From JAHIKV01 sp963733145 (GTDB taxonomy: Bacteria > Planctomycetota > Planctomycetia > Pirellulales > Thermoguttaceae), in NCBI GenBank assembly GCA_963733145.1, contig CAVTCJ010000005.1, positions 186,001 through 250,000 on the forward strand: 64,000 bases of DNA. Reading direction: 5' to 3'. Positions within the stretch are counted from its first letter, which is position 1; every line of letters begins with the position of its first letter. The notes under the pieces are model-generated. The model was not told the DNA's origin and searched no databases. It saw only the letters and a program-made list of their open reading frames with translations. This document shows positions 1-9,049 of this stretch, piece by piece. Both the position numbers and the translations under genes were made by a program.

Positions 1-367
1 TCTTCTCCACGTTCTCCAAGCCGGAGTAAGCCCAGCGGAGCGCGGGCATCAAGGGGTGTTCGTTGGGCTGACCGGGGGCCAGCAACGGCGCCGCCGCGGC
101 CGCTTTCGCCGCTTCCGAGCGCTCGGCCACGTGGAGAGCCGGACGACGTGTCTGAGGTTGGGCCTGTGCCGGCGCCGACGGAGCGGGTTGAGCCGGATTC
201 GAGGCCATGGGAGCGGCCTGCGACGTGGCGCCGGAAGCGGGCGGTCGGGCCGCCATCCTTTCAGGTCCGGCGGCCAACGCCGACTGCACTGCTGCCGGCA
301 ATAGACACGCGGCGCAGCACAGCACCATCGGCAGCCAACACCGCAACTCGATTTTCCTTGCGCTCAT
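1..367 (-). CDS. DUF1571 family exported protein, N-terminal part
   Basis: The reverse strand opens with ATG at 367 and stays open to the window edge, so only the first 122 codons are present. An AGGAGG ribosome site lies about 8 bases upstream. The protein begins with MSARK, followed by a hydrophobic stretch ending in ALAAG, which looks like a cleavable signal peptide. A Pro/Ala/Gln-rich linker follows, then the segment HPLMPALRWAYSGLENVEK. From memory this matches the start of DUF1571, a domain found almost only in Planctomycetes and of unknown biochemical function. The protein is probably periplasmic. The family call rests on a short segment and is moderately sure. Confidence 0.6.
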   Translation of the reverse strand, partial: MSARKIELRCWLPMVLCCAACLLPAAVQSALAAGPERMAARPPASGATSQAAPMASNPAQPAPSAPAQAQPQTRRPALHVAERSEAAKAAAAAPLLAPGQPNEHPLMPALRWAYSGLENVEK

Positions 368-752
368 CAATCTTCCTCCTTGTGAGGCATCGCCATGCTG
401 CCGACGGCAGGCCGTGGACGGCGGTTTGGGCGGCGCCGGTATCTGCTTCCTGGAAATACGATCCATCGTTGGCGGGGCAAACCGCGTGCCAACCTGCCGG
501 GTTCAACGCAGTTGATGTTAGTTTAGGCGAGATGCGGCGGCAATAGTAGCGCTTCCATCCAATATATCCGCAAAACCCGCTCCCGCCTATACGAAACCTC
601 TTCGACCTTATCGCATATTATACCGGTCATAATTACAATGTTTAGGACCGCAATGTCCCTTTGCCCAATCGTTGAGATACCCCCTTGCGTAACATCCACC
701 AGCAATTGTTACATTTTACCCAATTTCCTGCCACCTGAGGAGTCCAAATTTC
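368..752. other. Intergenic region between divergent genes
   Basis: This gap separates the divergent DUF1571 and metallo-beta-lactamase genes. Both promoters should lie here, but I could not single out a convincing -35/-10 pair. A lower-GC patch at about 590-720 is the likeliest promoter area. No coding sequence or RNA gene was recognised. Confidence 0.5.
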
Positions 753-1421
753 GTGAGGTCATCCGATTTCCAGTTCGACGTCGTCGTCTGCCTCCCCTTT
801 GAGCAAAACACATATATCGCCCGGCTGAAGGACCATACGGACTGTGTGGTATTCGATCCCGGGCTTGAACCGGAGAAAATCATCAACCATCTGGAGCAAC
901 ATGGATTGACACCCGCGGCGATCCTCATCACCCACGGCCACGGCGATCACGTCGGCGGCAACGCCGCGCTGAAAAAGCGTTGGCCCGACGCCCCGATAGT
1001 CATCGGCGCGGCCGACGCGCACAAACTGACCGATCCCCGAAAAAATCTCTCCGCTTCGTTCGGCATTCCGATGGCCAGTCCACCTGCGGACGCCACGGTC
1101 AAAGACGGCGACGTCTACAACGCGGCCGGGTTCGAGTTCCTGGTCCGCGAGATTCCCGGCCACTCCGCCGGACACGTGGTCTATATTTGGCAGGGCCGCC
1201 GACCGGCAGTGGTCTTCGTCGGCGACGTGATCTTCGCCGGCAGCGTCGGCCGCACCGATTTCCCCGATGGCGACCACGATCAATTGATTTCCGGCATTCG
1301 GTCGAAACTCTTCACCCTCCCGGACGACACGATCCTGCTGCCCGGCCACGGCCCGGAAACCACCGTCGGCGAGGAAAAGCGGAGCAATCCTTATGCCGGA
1401 ATGGGAACGTCGCCGCTGTGA
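753..1421 (+). CDS. MBL-fold hydrolase, glyoxalase II-like
   Basis: A 222-residue metallo-beta-lactamase fold protein. It carries the dinuclear metal motif HGHGDH (residues 61-66), GHSAGH near 137, an aspartate in the GDVIFAGSVGRTD block, and a late histidine in PGHGPETT. Length and motif spacing fit the compact cytosolic hydroxyacylglutathione hydrolase (YcbL-like) group, which hydrolyses thioesters. No substrate can be read from the sequence. The start is GTG at 753, chosen because GAGGAG lies about 10 bases upstream and the fold begins immediately. It stands alone, divergent from the DUF1571 gene. Confidence 0.85.
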   Translation: MRSSDFQFDVVVCLPFEQNTYIARLKDHTDCVVFDPGLEPEKIINHLEQHGLTPAAILITHGHGDHVGGNAALKKRWPDAPIVIGAADAHKLTDPRKNLSASFGIPMASPPADATVKDGDVYNAAGFEFLVREIPGHSAGHVVYIWQGRRPAVVFVGDVIFAGSVGRTDFPDGDHDQLISGIRSKLFTLPDDTILLPGHGPETTVGEEKRSNPYAGMGTSPL

Positions 1422-1497
1422 GGGAAATCACCATGCCCGGTTGTGGGAGTAAAATCGTTTAGCCCCGGCACCGCTGCATTAGCACAGTGAAACACCT

Positions 1498-1753
1498 TGT
1501 TCCCACGCTCCGCGTGGGAACACGCTTTCCGGACGCTCTGCGTCCGTGCGGCTGGAAAATGTTGATCTTTAATGGGTTACGGCACGGACGCGGAGAGGCT
1601 GTGAATTTTTGTCAAATACTGCTGTAGGAGGCGACTCCTGTCGCCGATTTTCCGCTGTTTCGCCGCACAATCGGCGACAGGAGTCGCCTCCTACAATAAA
1701 AATTCACAGCCTCGGAGCGTCCGAACCATGCGTACCCATGCAGAGCATGGGAA
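1498..1753. repeat. Cluster of palindromic repeats
   Basis: Three repeat types sit together. At about 1498-1522 is the 'crown' palindrome with arms TTCCCACGC/GCGTGGGAA, a family that recurs at 3520, 28105, 30335 and 56870. At 1623-1695 is a perfect hairpin with arms TGTAGGAGGCGACTCCTGTC and its complement around a short loop. A degenerate copy of the first type lies near 1735-1752. No gene is visible in 1422-1774. Such repeats separate the convergent ends of the neighbouring genes and could act as bidirectional terminators, but that is inference. Confidence 0.8.
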
Positions 1754-1774
1754 CGAGCGAATACGTTTCCATTC

Positions 1775-3522
1775 TTACGGCTTCGCGGTTCGGTTTTCTT
1801 CACCCAGCCATTTCGCTCTCAGCAGATCGCCGAGATAGCCGGGCGAGGAGGCGTCGAGGCCGTACATGAGGACGGCGCGCTCGGTCTGACCGGAGGCCTC
1901 GTAGGCGCGGGCGAGGTTGTAACGGGCGCCGTTGATCCAAGGGCTGGGAACGTTGTCTTCCAGTATCCGATGCATGAAATAGTCAATGGCCGAATCGTAG
2001 TCGCCGCGCTGATAGGCAATCAGACCACACCAGTAGGTGGCGTCTTGTTTTCCTCGCATAAGTATGCCTTTTTGGATCGCCTCGACGGATGACGCCCGGA
2101 GCTCCGCGTTCGACGGCCTGGCCTTCTGGAAATGTTGCATCGCGCTGCCGTCGCCGACGAGCTTGCCCTTCAGATAGAGCACCCGGCCCCGGAAGAGCGG
2201 CGCCGAGGGAACAATGTAGAACTGCAGCAACGAGGCCAGCCGCGCTGACACTTGCCGCCGGTCGAGAGCCGAACGCCGCAGGAGCGTTTGGTATGGATGC
2301 AGCCAAAGCCGGGCGTCGGCCAGGCCCGCCACCGCCTTCCACCGCCGGGCTTCGGCCGAAGGCGAGGCGGACAGCACCATCTTCTGCTCGCCGGACAACC
2401 GCGCTTCGAGCATCTTCATGCGGCAGGCCAAATACTGGGGCGAGCCTTCGAGCAACACCCTCACGCGGGCCAGCTCCGATGGCTTGACGCCGTAGACCCG
2501 CGTTTCGTCCAGGTTCATCCGTTCGAGCAGCTTGCCGTCGGCGCGGACCTCGGCCAGGGTGGCCGGGCGGATCGTCAATTCGCCCGACTTATCGTGCTGG
2601 ATGCCATTTGGGGCCGGGATCGGCAGCCCCAGCAGCGGATCGAAGAGATACACTTTCCCCTCGATCAACACCCCTACGCACCAGGGGCGGAACGATTCGG
2701 CGGCCGGTTCTTCTGCGGGCCCTGATTCCCCCCCCCGGATTGCAATCCGGGGGCGTTTTTCTCCCCTCTCCCCTCTCCCCTCTCCCCTCTCCCCTCGTCT
2801 ATGGCCAACAGCGCGGCATCAATGTCCATCTGCCTAAGCAGCAGGATGTAGACCCACGCCCGTTCCCTGGCGGTGCCCCGGCCGAAGAACAACGTTTCCC
2901 AGGGGAAGAGCGGGATGCGGTTGGGCGAGTCGGCTTCGACCTGGATGTTTCGCACGACCCAATCAAAGAGGCTCTCGGCGCGCTCCAGATCGTCCAGTTT
3001 CTCGCCCCGGGCCCAGCGCGAAACGTCGCGGAGCCAGGCCGCCTCTTGCAGGGCGTATCCGTCGAAGCGGCTAAACTCCATCAGCCCCAGATTCTTCACC
3101 TGCGGCAGGTCGGCCAGCGGTTTCGGCAACTCGCTCAGCATCGGGTCGGCTTGCCAGTCGGCCGGCGGTTTTTCGGGGCGGATCCATTGATTGAGCCGAT
3201 CGACGATCTGACGGAGCATCTCCGGCTCCGGCCAGGCGTCCAGCAATGGATTGAATTGCCGCTTCGCTTCCGCCGACGCCGGATTGTTCAGCGATTCGAG
3301 GCGCTCGAGAATCTGCGGCAGGACGTCGGTCGAGCCGAACTCGTCGAGCCGGTCGATGTTGTCAACCCCATAGGTCAGCAGTTCCTCGCGGTACTGACTG
3401 GAGACGGCCGGACCTTCCCGGCCGCCCGCCGCCCGCCCGGTGGCCGTTTTGCGGCAGCCTCCGCAGCCGGCCAGGAAAAGGAAGAGGAATAACGGCAGAA
3501 CTACAATGACCTTCGTTCCCAT
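1775..3522 (-). pseudogene. TPR / transglutaminase-like lipoprotein, frame-broken
   Basis: Two reverse-strand frames together make one protein of about 580 residues. The N-terminal part (3522-2674) starts with a lipoprotein signal (hydrophobic run then LAGC). It contains a region resembling a transglutaminase-like core near RERAWVYILLLRQ, but I see no catalytic cysteine there. The C-terminal part (ending 1775) resumes as RPWCVGVLIEGKVYLFDP and ends in TPR-like helices (GDYDSAIDYFMHR). The frames meet at a run of nine G (complement of 2728-2736). Ten G would join them, so one base is missing, either as a real mutation or a sequencing error. A repeat tract lies in the linker. An ATG at 3522 is provided by a palindromic repeat that overlaps the 5' end. 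Function unknown. Confidence 0.6.
2724..2804. repeat. Palindrome plus CCCTCTCC tandem tract inside a gene
   Basis: Within the TPR lipoprotein gene there is a C9 run, the palindrome CCCGGATTGCAATCCGGG, and then about five tandem copies of an 8-base CCCTCTCC unit. On the coding strand the tandem part reads GRGERGEGRGE, low-complexity sequence unlike the rest of the protein. It looks like an intergenic repeat that entered a linker. The G9 run at its edge is where the reading frame breaks. Confidence 0.7.
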
Positions 3523-3661
3523 GCGGAGCACGGGAACCAAGTGAGTAATTCTCGTTCCCATGCTCCGCATGGGAACCAGGCGAGAACTACGCTTCTTGCG
3601 ATTTGCTGTTAGCATCAGATTATCCCTTCACATGCTTACACAATAAATCCGGGTGTAGGTC

Positions 3662-3729
3662 CGTTTAGCGGCCGTCGGCACGACGGCCCCGGTGGCGACG
3701 CAGGCCGTCGTGCCGACGACCGCTAAACA
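3662..3729. repeat. Palindromic repeat, GTTTAGCGGCCGTCGGCACG family, copy 1
   Basis: A large inverted repeat between kdsA and the upstream TPR gene. The arms read GTTTAGCGGCCGTCGGCACG and its complement, around a short GC-rich loop. A second copy flanks the other side of kdsA at 4664-4733, so kdsA is bracketed by the same element. Confidence 0.8.
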
Positions 3730-3776
3730 GAAATTGTCGTAACACGGCACTAATAACCGGATTTCTGGAACTACTG

Positions 3777-4613
3777 TCATAAATTATCGATTTCTTCGAC
3801 GGCCCGCCGGAGCGTCAGCAAGCGGCGCAGCACGTCCGCAAACTGATCCAAGGGGATCATGTTTGGTCCGTCGCTGGGGGCGGCGTCGGGGTTTGGATGG
3901 GTCTCGAAAAAGAGTCCGTCGGCGCCCAGGGCGACGGCGGCGCGGGCCAGCGGCTCGACCATTGCCCGATTGCCGCCGGTGGCGGCGCCCAGTCCGCCCG
4001 GCTCTTGAACGCTGTGCGTGGCGTCGAAAATGACCGGCGCGCCGAGGGCTTGCATCTGGACGATTGCCCGCATGTCGTTCACCAGCCGTCCGTAGCCGAA
4101 GAAAGTCCCCCGTTCGCCGAGCAGGACGTTTCGGCATCCGCCCGACTCGAGTTTGCCCAGGACGTGTTTCATGTCCCAAGGGGCGAGGAACTGGCCTTTT
4201 TTGACGTGGACCGGACGGCCGGTCGCCGCTGCCGCCAGCAGCAGATCGGTCTGCCGGGCGAGAAACGCGGGGATTTGCACCAGGTCGCAGATCCGCCCGA
4301 CCGGCGCGGCCTGATTCGGCTCGTGGATGTCGGTCGTCACGGGCAAGCCGGTCGCCGCTCTCACGCGCTGCAAGATCGCCAACCCCTTCTCCAAGCCGGG
4401 GCCGCGAAAGGCCGCCACGCTGGTCCGGTTGGCCTTGTCGAACGACGCCTTGAAGACCAGTTGCACGTTCAGTTCGGCGGCGATCTGCCGCAACCGTTCG
4501 GCGATCGAAAGGGCAAGCTCTTCGCTTTCGATGACGCACGGCCCGGCGATGACCAGCAACGGCCGGCCGCGGCCGCAGCGAAGATTGCCGATGGAAACGG
4601 GATTTTCCGGCAT
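3777..4613 (-). CDS. kdsA: 3-deoxy-8-phosphooctulonate (KDO-8-P) synthase
   Basis: A 278-residue protein, full length for the family. It condenses phosphoenolpyruvate with arabinose 5-phosphate to make KDO-8-phosphate, the first committed step toward the KDO of lipopolysaccharide inner core. Conserved blocks are visible in order: IAGPCVIES, FKASFDKANRTS, TDIHEPNQ, VKKGQFLAPWDM, GERGTFFGYGRLVNDMR, DATHSVQEPGG and a C-terminal FFETHPNPDAAPSDGPNM. Its presence implies KDO synthesis and so a lipid-A-type outer membrane, in line with current views of planctomycete envelopes. The gene stands alone between two copies of a palindromic repeat. I see no strong ribosome site upstream of the ATG. Confidence 0.95.
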   Translation of the reverse strand: MPENPVSIGNLRCGRGRPLLVIAGPCVIESEELALSIAERLRQIAAELNVQLVFKASFDKANRTSVAAFRGPGLEKGLAILQRVRAATGLPVTTDIHEPNQAAPVGRICDLVQIPAFLARQTDLLLAAAATGRPVHVKKGQFLAPWDMKHVLGKLESGGCRNVLLGERGTFFGYGRLVNDMRAIVQMQALGAPVIFDATHSVQEPGGLGAATGGNRAMVEPLARAAVALGADGLFFETHPNPDAAPSDGPNMIPLDQFADVLRRLLTLRRAVEEIDNL

Positions 4614-4663
4614 TGTGTATTACGCGATACGTAGTGTAGGTCGTTCCGAATTTTATCATTATA

Positions 4664-4733
4664 ACGTTTAGCGGCCGTCGGCACGACGGCCAGTGCCGCT
4701 AACGGGGCCGTCGTGCCGACGGCCGCTAAACGG
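4664..4733. repeat. Palindromic repeat, GTTTAGCGGCCGTCGGCACG family, copy 2
   Basis: Same inverted-repeat family as 3662-3729, located just upstream of kdsA. The arms are GTTTAGCGGCCGTCGGCACG and its complement, with a different central loop. It could form a strong hairpin in either transcript. Confidence 0.8.
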
Positions 4734-4785
4734 AAATTGTCGAAAATCACCCAGATATTGGTGCAACCGCGAGTGCGTAAATTAT

Positions 4786-5736
4786 CTATAGTATCACGTT
4801 ATTGTTTACCACTACCGCCTCGGCCGGGACGACCAGCCGCAGCCTGCCGGGCAGGATCCGAACGTCCAGCGGCAACACGCCGCCCGGGTCGCCGTCGAGC
4901 TGGTATGGGACTTCGCCGTCGGAAGTGATCCGCAACCGCCGGACGCGGCAGGCGGAAAAATCGCCCAACCGATGGTGTTGCCGCGCCAGCACGGCCGCCG
5001 TGTACCATAACCCCGGCCAAAAGCGGCCGCGGCGGAGGCAACACACGTCCAACAGCCCGTCGGAACCGTCCGCTTGCGGCGCGATCCGGAATCCGCCTCC
5101 GTAACACGGGAGGTTAAAGGCGAACAGCCACCGCGCCGTGGCCGGCCCGGCCTCGCCCGGCTCATCCCATTGTATCCGAATCTCGGGAAACTCGTAACTC
5201 CCGATTGACTTCAGGATCGGCTTGCAGTAGCTGCCGAGGTTGATGTGCCCGGTGCGGTTTTCATGCACGCGGCGGACGACGTCGGCGTCGAATCCGCAAC
5301 TGACCATCAGGGCGAAGAGCCGTCCGTTGGCCTCGCCGGCGTCGGCGCGGACGAGAACGCCGTCGGCGATGGTACGGCAGAGCGCCGCCGGGTCTTTGCT
5401 CAGCCGAAAATAGCCGGCCAGCAGGTTGGAGTTGCCCGCCGGCAGGAAACTCAGCGGCACGCCGTCGTCGGCCCGGTTGATCAACTCGGCGGCGGTTCCG
5501 TCGCCGCCCACCCCGACCCACGCCCGGAGGGCACCTTCGGCGTGCCAGCGGTTGGCCTGGGAAGCGGCCTCGGCGAGATCGGTGAAGAGTTCGATCGTGA
5601 AGCCCTGCTTTTCGAGCAGGCCGGCCAGACGTTCGACGCGCTCCCGCGAATCGTTCGGCCCGGCCTTCGGGTTGAACAGTATCGCCACGCGATCGGCTTC
5701 GCTGGGGAGCGCGGCGGTGGAAACAACGGCGGGCAA
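4786..5736 (-). CDS. Diacylglycerol/lipid kinase family protein (DagK/YegS-like)
   Basis: A DAGK-catalytic-domain protein of about 316 residues. The nucleotide-binding blocks are FNPKAGPNDS near the N-terminus, VGVGGDGTAAELIN (the GGDGT signature) and PAGNSNLLAG. The C-terminal half has the beta-rich lobe with SDGLLDVCCLRRG and YQLDGDPGG. Members phosphorylate diacylglycerol or related lipids using ATP at the cytoplasmic membrane. The frame is open upstream to 5847, but that extension is unconserved repeat-like sequence. I prefer TTG at 5736, which has GAGG six bases upstream, though the start is not certain. No operon partner. Confidence 0.75.
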   Translation of the reverse strand: MPAVVSTAALPSEADRVAILFNPKAGPNDSRERVERLAGLLEKQGFTIELFTDLAEAASQANRWHAEGALRAWVGVGGDGTAAELINRADDGVPLSFLPAGNSNLLAGYFRLSKDPAALCRTIADGVLVRADAGEANGRLFALMVSCGFDADVVRRVHENRTGHINLGSYCKPILKSIGSYEFPEIRIQWDEPGEAGPATARWLFAFNLPCYGGGFRIAPQADGSDGLLDVCCLRRGRFWPGLWYTAAVLARQHHRLGDFSACRVRRLRITSDGEVPYQLDGDPGGVLPLDVRILPGRLRLVVPAEAVVVNNNVIL

Positions 5737-6357
5737 GATGCGCCTCGGATTTCTATTCTCGTAGGGTGCGTGAAACGCACTATCGTGGTTACGGCAAGTG
5801 CGCTTCACACACACTACTATTGCCGCAAACGACACGTAATATACCAATGCCGCCCTTCAGGATGTCAACGGGACCGCGGGTCATATCATCCATGCACTCT
5901 CACTGGAAATGGACCAGCGAAAATTTGTTCAATTTTGTAACAGCAAGACAATTTCTGCCGGCCGGAGACGTGTTCCTGTTGCAGCATATCGTACTGACTG
6001 TAGCAAAATAATGCAGTATAGAACAGTGCCGGCCCTTGCGCGAGATTCGGTTTGACGAAATGCAAACGCTGCAAGTCCTGATACCACAATGACATGCGTA
6101 ATATCTGATCAGTCTTCGGCTTCCATCAATGGTGAACGGCACACCAATTGCTTCCTGATTAGAACCGAACCGGCGAAACGAAAGTTAGCCGGACATAATG
6201 TGACTGGCCCGTGGGGCCTCTGACGAATAGTGATCGGATGGTTACCTTGCCCTTTCCGTCCGGTCAGCCACTATGTAGGGTGGCCGTCAAAGGCCCCTAT
6301 TTTTTTGTATCTGCTGCGGAAAGCTCTGACCACCACCCGCAAGAGACGGTCCCACTC
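5737..6357. other. Intergenic region with GTGCGTGAAACGCAC-type repeats
   Basis: About 600 bases without a convincing gene. Near 5761-5815 there is a GTGCGTGAAACGCAC palindrome, and a related sequence lies at 6739-6757 after cutA. The remainder is lower in GC (5890-6150) and may hold the cutA promoter, but no clear promoter or RNA was recognised. Confidence 0.5.
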
Positions 6358-6693
6358 ATGCCCGTCATGGCGGAATATATCCAAGTGGTTACAACCGTAG
6401 CGCATCGCCAGGACGCCGAGCGGATTGCCCGCGGGTTGGTCGAGCGGCGGCTGGCCGCGTGCGTGCAAGTGGTCGGCCCGATTGCCAGCACGTATTGGTG
6501 GCAGGGCCGGATCGAGACGGCCGAGGAATGGCAGTGCTGGGCGAAAAGCCGCGGCAGCCTCTACGACGAAATCGAGCGCTCGATCCGCGAACTCCATCCT
6601 TACGAAGTGCCGGAGATATTGGCCGTTCCGGTGCTGGCCGGCGGGGCCGACTATCTGGCGTGGCTCGACGCGGAAGTCAAAGGCGCCGGCTGA
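6358..6693 (+). CDS. cutA: Divalent-cation tolerance protein CutA
   Basis: A 111-residue CutA1 protein, normal length. Visible family features are the opening strand YIQVVTTVAHRQDAERIARG, the block LAACVQVVGPIASTYWWQG, and the C-terminal HPYEVPEILAVPV. CutA forms very stable PII-like trimers. Its physiological role is debated despite the historical link to copper tolerance. Two ATGs are possible, 6358 and 6367; both precede the conserved strand. The open frame extends further upstream but is not conserved there. Confidence 0.9.
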   Translation: MPVMAEYIQVVTTVAHRQDAERIARGLVERRLAACVQVVGPIASTYWWQGRIETAEEWQCWAKSRGSLYDEIERSIRELHPYEVPEILAVPVLAGGADYLAWLDAEVKGAG

Positions 6694-6818
6694 GCCTGCA
6701 CTTCTTCAGGGTGCGGACTCTTCCTCCTCTGCCGAATGGTGCGTTTCACGCACCCTGCCATGCCCCTGTACATTCGCGGGCATTGTCCGTAAAGTAAAGA
6801 AATATCGAGGTTTATTCC

Positions 6819-7760
6819 ATGACACTGCTGTATTGTCCCCCCTGTTTTCTGCATCACGAAACCGGCGCCCACCCGGAACGGGCGGATCGGATACGACTGA
6901 TACCCGGCCGGCTGGAGCAGTCGGGTTTGATGGCCCGCTGCCGGCAGCCGGATTTCGAGCCTGCCACGCGCCGACAGCTTACCCTGGTCCACTACCCCAA
7001 ATATATCGACGAAATCCGGGCCTTCGACAAATCGGGGGGCGGATACATCGAGACGGACACGGTCGTCGGTCCGGGCAGCTTCCAGGTCGCCTTGTTGGCC
7101 GCCGGCTGCGCCTGTGACGCCGTCGAGCGTGTGCTCCGCGACGAAGACAAGCTGGGGTTGTGCCTGGTTCGCCCGCCGGGACACCACGCCCTGGCCGGCC
7201 ACGCGATGGGCTTCTGCCTGTTCAACAACGTGGCGGTGGCCGCGCGGCTGGCCGTCGAAGCCTTCGGACTCGACCGCGTGTTGATCGTCGATTGGGACAT
7301 CCACCACGGCAACGGCACCCAGGCCGCGTTCTGGGAAGACCCCCGCGTCGGATATTATTCGATCCATCGCTGGCCGTTCTATCCCGGGTCGGGTGAAGAA
7401 GAGGAGACCGGCGGCGGCCCCGGCCTGGGCTTCACCTGCAATCGGCCCATCCATTTCGGCATGGCGAGGGAGGATTATCTCGACATATTCACCGGCAGCC
7501 TGGAGGAGTTCGCCGCGAAAATCAAGCCCCAGTTGGTCCTGCTCAGCGCCGGATTCGACGCCCACCGGCTCGATCCGGTGGGCAATCTCGGACTCGAAAC
7601 CGAGGACTTCATTCCCCTGACGGACCTCGTGCTCGACGTGGCCGACGCCTACGCCGGCGGCAAGATGATCAGCGTCCTCGAAGGCGGATACAATCCGGAA
7701 GTCATGGCCGACTGTCTGGAAACGCACCTCGCCCGGATGCTCGAGCGAAACCAGAAGTAA
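6819..7760 (+). CDS. Histone deacetylase-like (arginase fold) hydrolase
   Basis: A 313-residue member of the histone deacetylase/acetoin-utilisation superfamily. The Zn-site blocks are present: HPERADR near the N-terminus, RPPGHHA with the paired catalytic histidines, NNVAVAAR, DWDIHHGNGTQ (zinc Asp and His), and a C-terminal SAGFDAHRLDP and LEGGYN. Bacterial members deacetylate acetyl-lysine, acetylated polyamines or other amides; the substrate cannot be read here. GAGG lies 8 bases before the ATG. Its stop codon at 7758-7760 directly abuts the tsaD start at 7761, so the two genes are probably co-transcribed. Confidence 0.9.
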   Translation: MTLLYCPPCFLHHETGAHPERADRIRLIPGRLEQSGLMARCRQPDFEPATRRQLTLVHYPKYIDEIRAFDKSGGGYIETDTVVGPGSFQVALLAAGCACDAVERVLRDEDKLGLCLVRPPGHHALAGHAMGFCLFNNVAVAARLAVEAFGLDRVLIVDWDIHHGNGTQAAFWEDPRVGYYSIHRWPFYPGSGEEEETGGGPGLGFTCNRPIHFGMAREDYLDIFTGSLEEFAAKIKPQLVLLSAGFDAHRLDPVGNLGLETEDFIPLTDLVLDVADAYAGGKMISVLEGGYNPEVMADCLETHLARMLERNQK

Positions 7761-8891
7761 ATGAATCTATTGGCGCTGGAATCCACTTGCGACGAAACCG
7801 CCGCGGCGGTCGTGACCGACCGGCTGGAGGTGCTGGCCTCCGTGGTCGCTTCGCAGGACGAACTGCATCGGCGCTTCGGCGGGGTGGTGCCGGAGATCGC
7901 TTCCCGCGCCCACGTCGAGCGGGTGTTGCCGGTCATCGACGGGGCGCTCCGCGAGGCCGGCCTGACCCTGGCGGACATCGACGCCGTGGCCGTGGCGAAC
8001 ACCCCGGGGCTGGCCGGCTCGCTGCTGGTGGGGCTCACCGCCGCCAAGGCGCTTTGCGTCGCCCGGTCGATTCCGCTGGTCGCCGTCAACCACCTCCAGG
8101 CGCATGTTTACGCCTGCCGATTGGCCGCCGGAAAGGAAGTCTTCCCGTGCGTGGGGCTGATCGTCAGCGGCGGACACACCAGCCTGTACCGATGCCGTGG
8201 GCCGTTGGATTTTCAGTACCTCGGCGGGACCATCGACGACGCGGCCGGCGAGGCGTTCGACAAAGTCGCGGCCATGCTCGGGCTGGCGTACCCCGGCGGT
8301 CCCTCGATCGAACGCACCGCCGCGGAAGGCAATCCGCGGGCTTTCGCCTTTCCCCGGGCCTTTCTCCGCGAGGAACGTCTCGATTTCAGTTTCAGCGGAC
8401 TGAAGACGGCCGTGCGATATGCCATTGAAAGGAGGGCGGAGAGCAAGGGACCTGGGACTAGGAGGAACAGTCAGAGATCAGAGGTCGGAGGGCTGGCCGC
8501 TTCAGCGGCCAGTGCGAAGAGATCAGAGGTTGGAGGTCGGGAATCCGCGATTCCGCAGCACGAACCGCTCACCCCATCCGCAATCGCCGACTTGGCCGCG
8601 AGTTTTCAGGAAGCGGTGGTCGATTGCCTGGTCGGCAAGGCCTTCGCCGCATTGCACCGGACCGGCATGAGAGTTCTCTGCGTCGGCGGCGGAGTGGCCG
8701 CCAATCGCCGGTTGAGGGAACGCCTGCAAGCCGAAGCCGGCGGCCGGCAGGTCGAGTTGCACGTCGCCCCGCCGCGGCTTTGCACCGACAATGCGGTCAT
8801 GGGCGCAATCGCCGTCGAGCGGCTGCGGGCGGGCTTGGTCGAGAGCCTCGACCTCGACGTCTTTCCCGGCGTGGTTCGCGGCTGCGGCTAA
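7761..8891 (+). CDS. tsaD: tRNA N6-adenosine threonylcarbamoyltransferase TsaD
   Basis: TsaD (Kae1/Qri7 family) transfers threonylcarbamoyl to A37 of ANN-decoding tRNAs. The start LALESTCDETAAAVV, the metal motif NHLQAHVYA (H111, H115), SGGHTSL, GGTIDDAAGEAFDK, CVGGGVAANRRLRE and the final CTDNAVMGA are all present. The protein has 376 residues, about 35-45 more than usual. The excess is a segment at residues 224-270 (8430-8570) rich in Arg, Ser, Glu and Ala. It lies between the KTAVRYAIE helix and ADLAASFQEAVVDCL. That segment is made of repeat DNA and keeps the frame. tsaD is essential in most bacteria, so the insert is probably tolerated in a surface loop. The gene follows the HDAC-like gene without a gap. 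Confidence 0.93.
   Translation: MNLLALESTCDETAAAVVTDRLEVLASVVASQDELHRRFGGVVPEIASRAHVERVLPVIDGALREAGLTLADIDAVAVANTPGLAGSLLVGLTAAKALCVARSIPLVAVNHLQAHVYACRLAAGKEVFPCVGLIVSGGHTSLYRCRGPLDFQYLGGTIDDAAGEAFDKVAAMLGLAYPGGPSIERTAAEGNPRAFAFPRAFLREERLDFSFSGLKTAVRYAIERRAESKGPGTRRNSQRSEVGGLAASAASAKRSEVGGRESAIPQHEPLTPSAIADLAASFQEAVVDCLVGKAFAALHRTGMRVLCVGGGVAANRRLRERLQAEAGGRQVELHVAPPRLCTDNAVMGAIAVERLRAGLVESLDLDVFPGVVRGCG
8430..8570. repeat. Repeat-derived in-frame insert inside tsaD
   Basis: The DNA contains two copies of a TCAGAG(A/G)T-like motif (AGATCAGAGGTCGGAGG and AGATCAGAGGTTGGAGG) flanking the hairpin CTGGCCGCTTCAGCGGCCAG. A related GGTCAGAGGTCAGGG run lies in intergenic DNA at 37443-37458. It adds roughly 40 codons to tsaD without a stop or frame change. 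Confidence 0.7.
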
Positions 8892-8956
8892 GCGGACCAA
8901 TGTGATTTGGGAAAATGTCCGTTTAGGATCGGCAAATTAATAACTGTCGCATTTCA

Positions 8957-9004
8957 GAAGGGGACAGTCCCATTTTCGTCGAACGAAAATTGGGACAGTC
9001 CCCC
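8957..9004. repeat. GGGGACAGTCCCATTTTCG palindrome, copy 1
   Basis: An inverted repeat with arms GGGGACAGTCCCATTTTCG and CGAAAATTGGGACAGTCCCC around a short loop. An almost identical copy lies at 30696-30744, and diverged members appear at 57386-57464 (inside a gene) and 59700-59785. Confidence 0.85.
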
Positions 9005-9049
9005 AACTATTGATTCGCCGGCCCTAAGCGCATCGAGTCCGGCGGTGCG

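Noticed and set aside
5886..6142. Small reverse frames of 60-80 codons in the gap before cutA
   Set aside because: No conserved sequence, no ribosome sites, and overlapping each other. Treated as noncoding.
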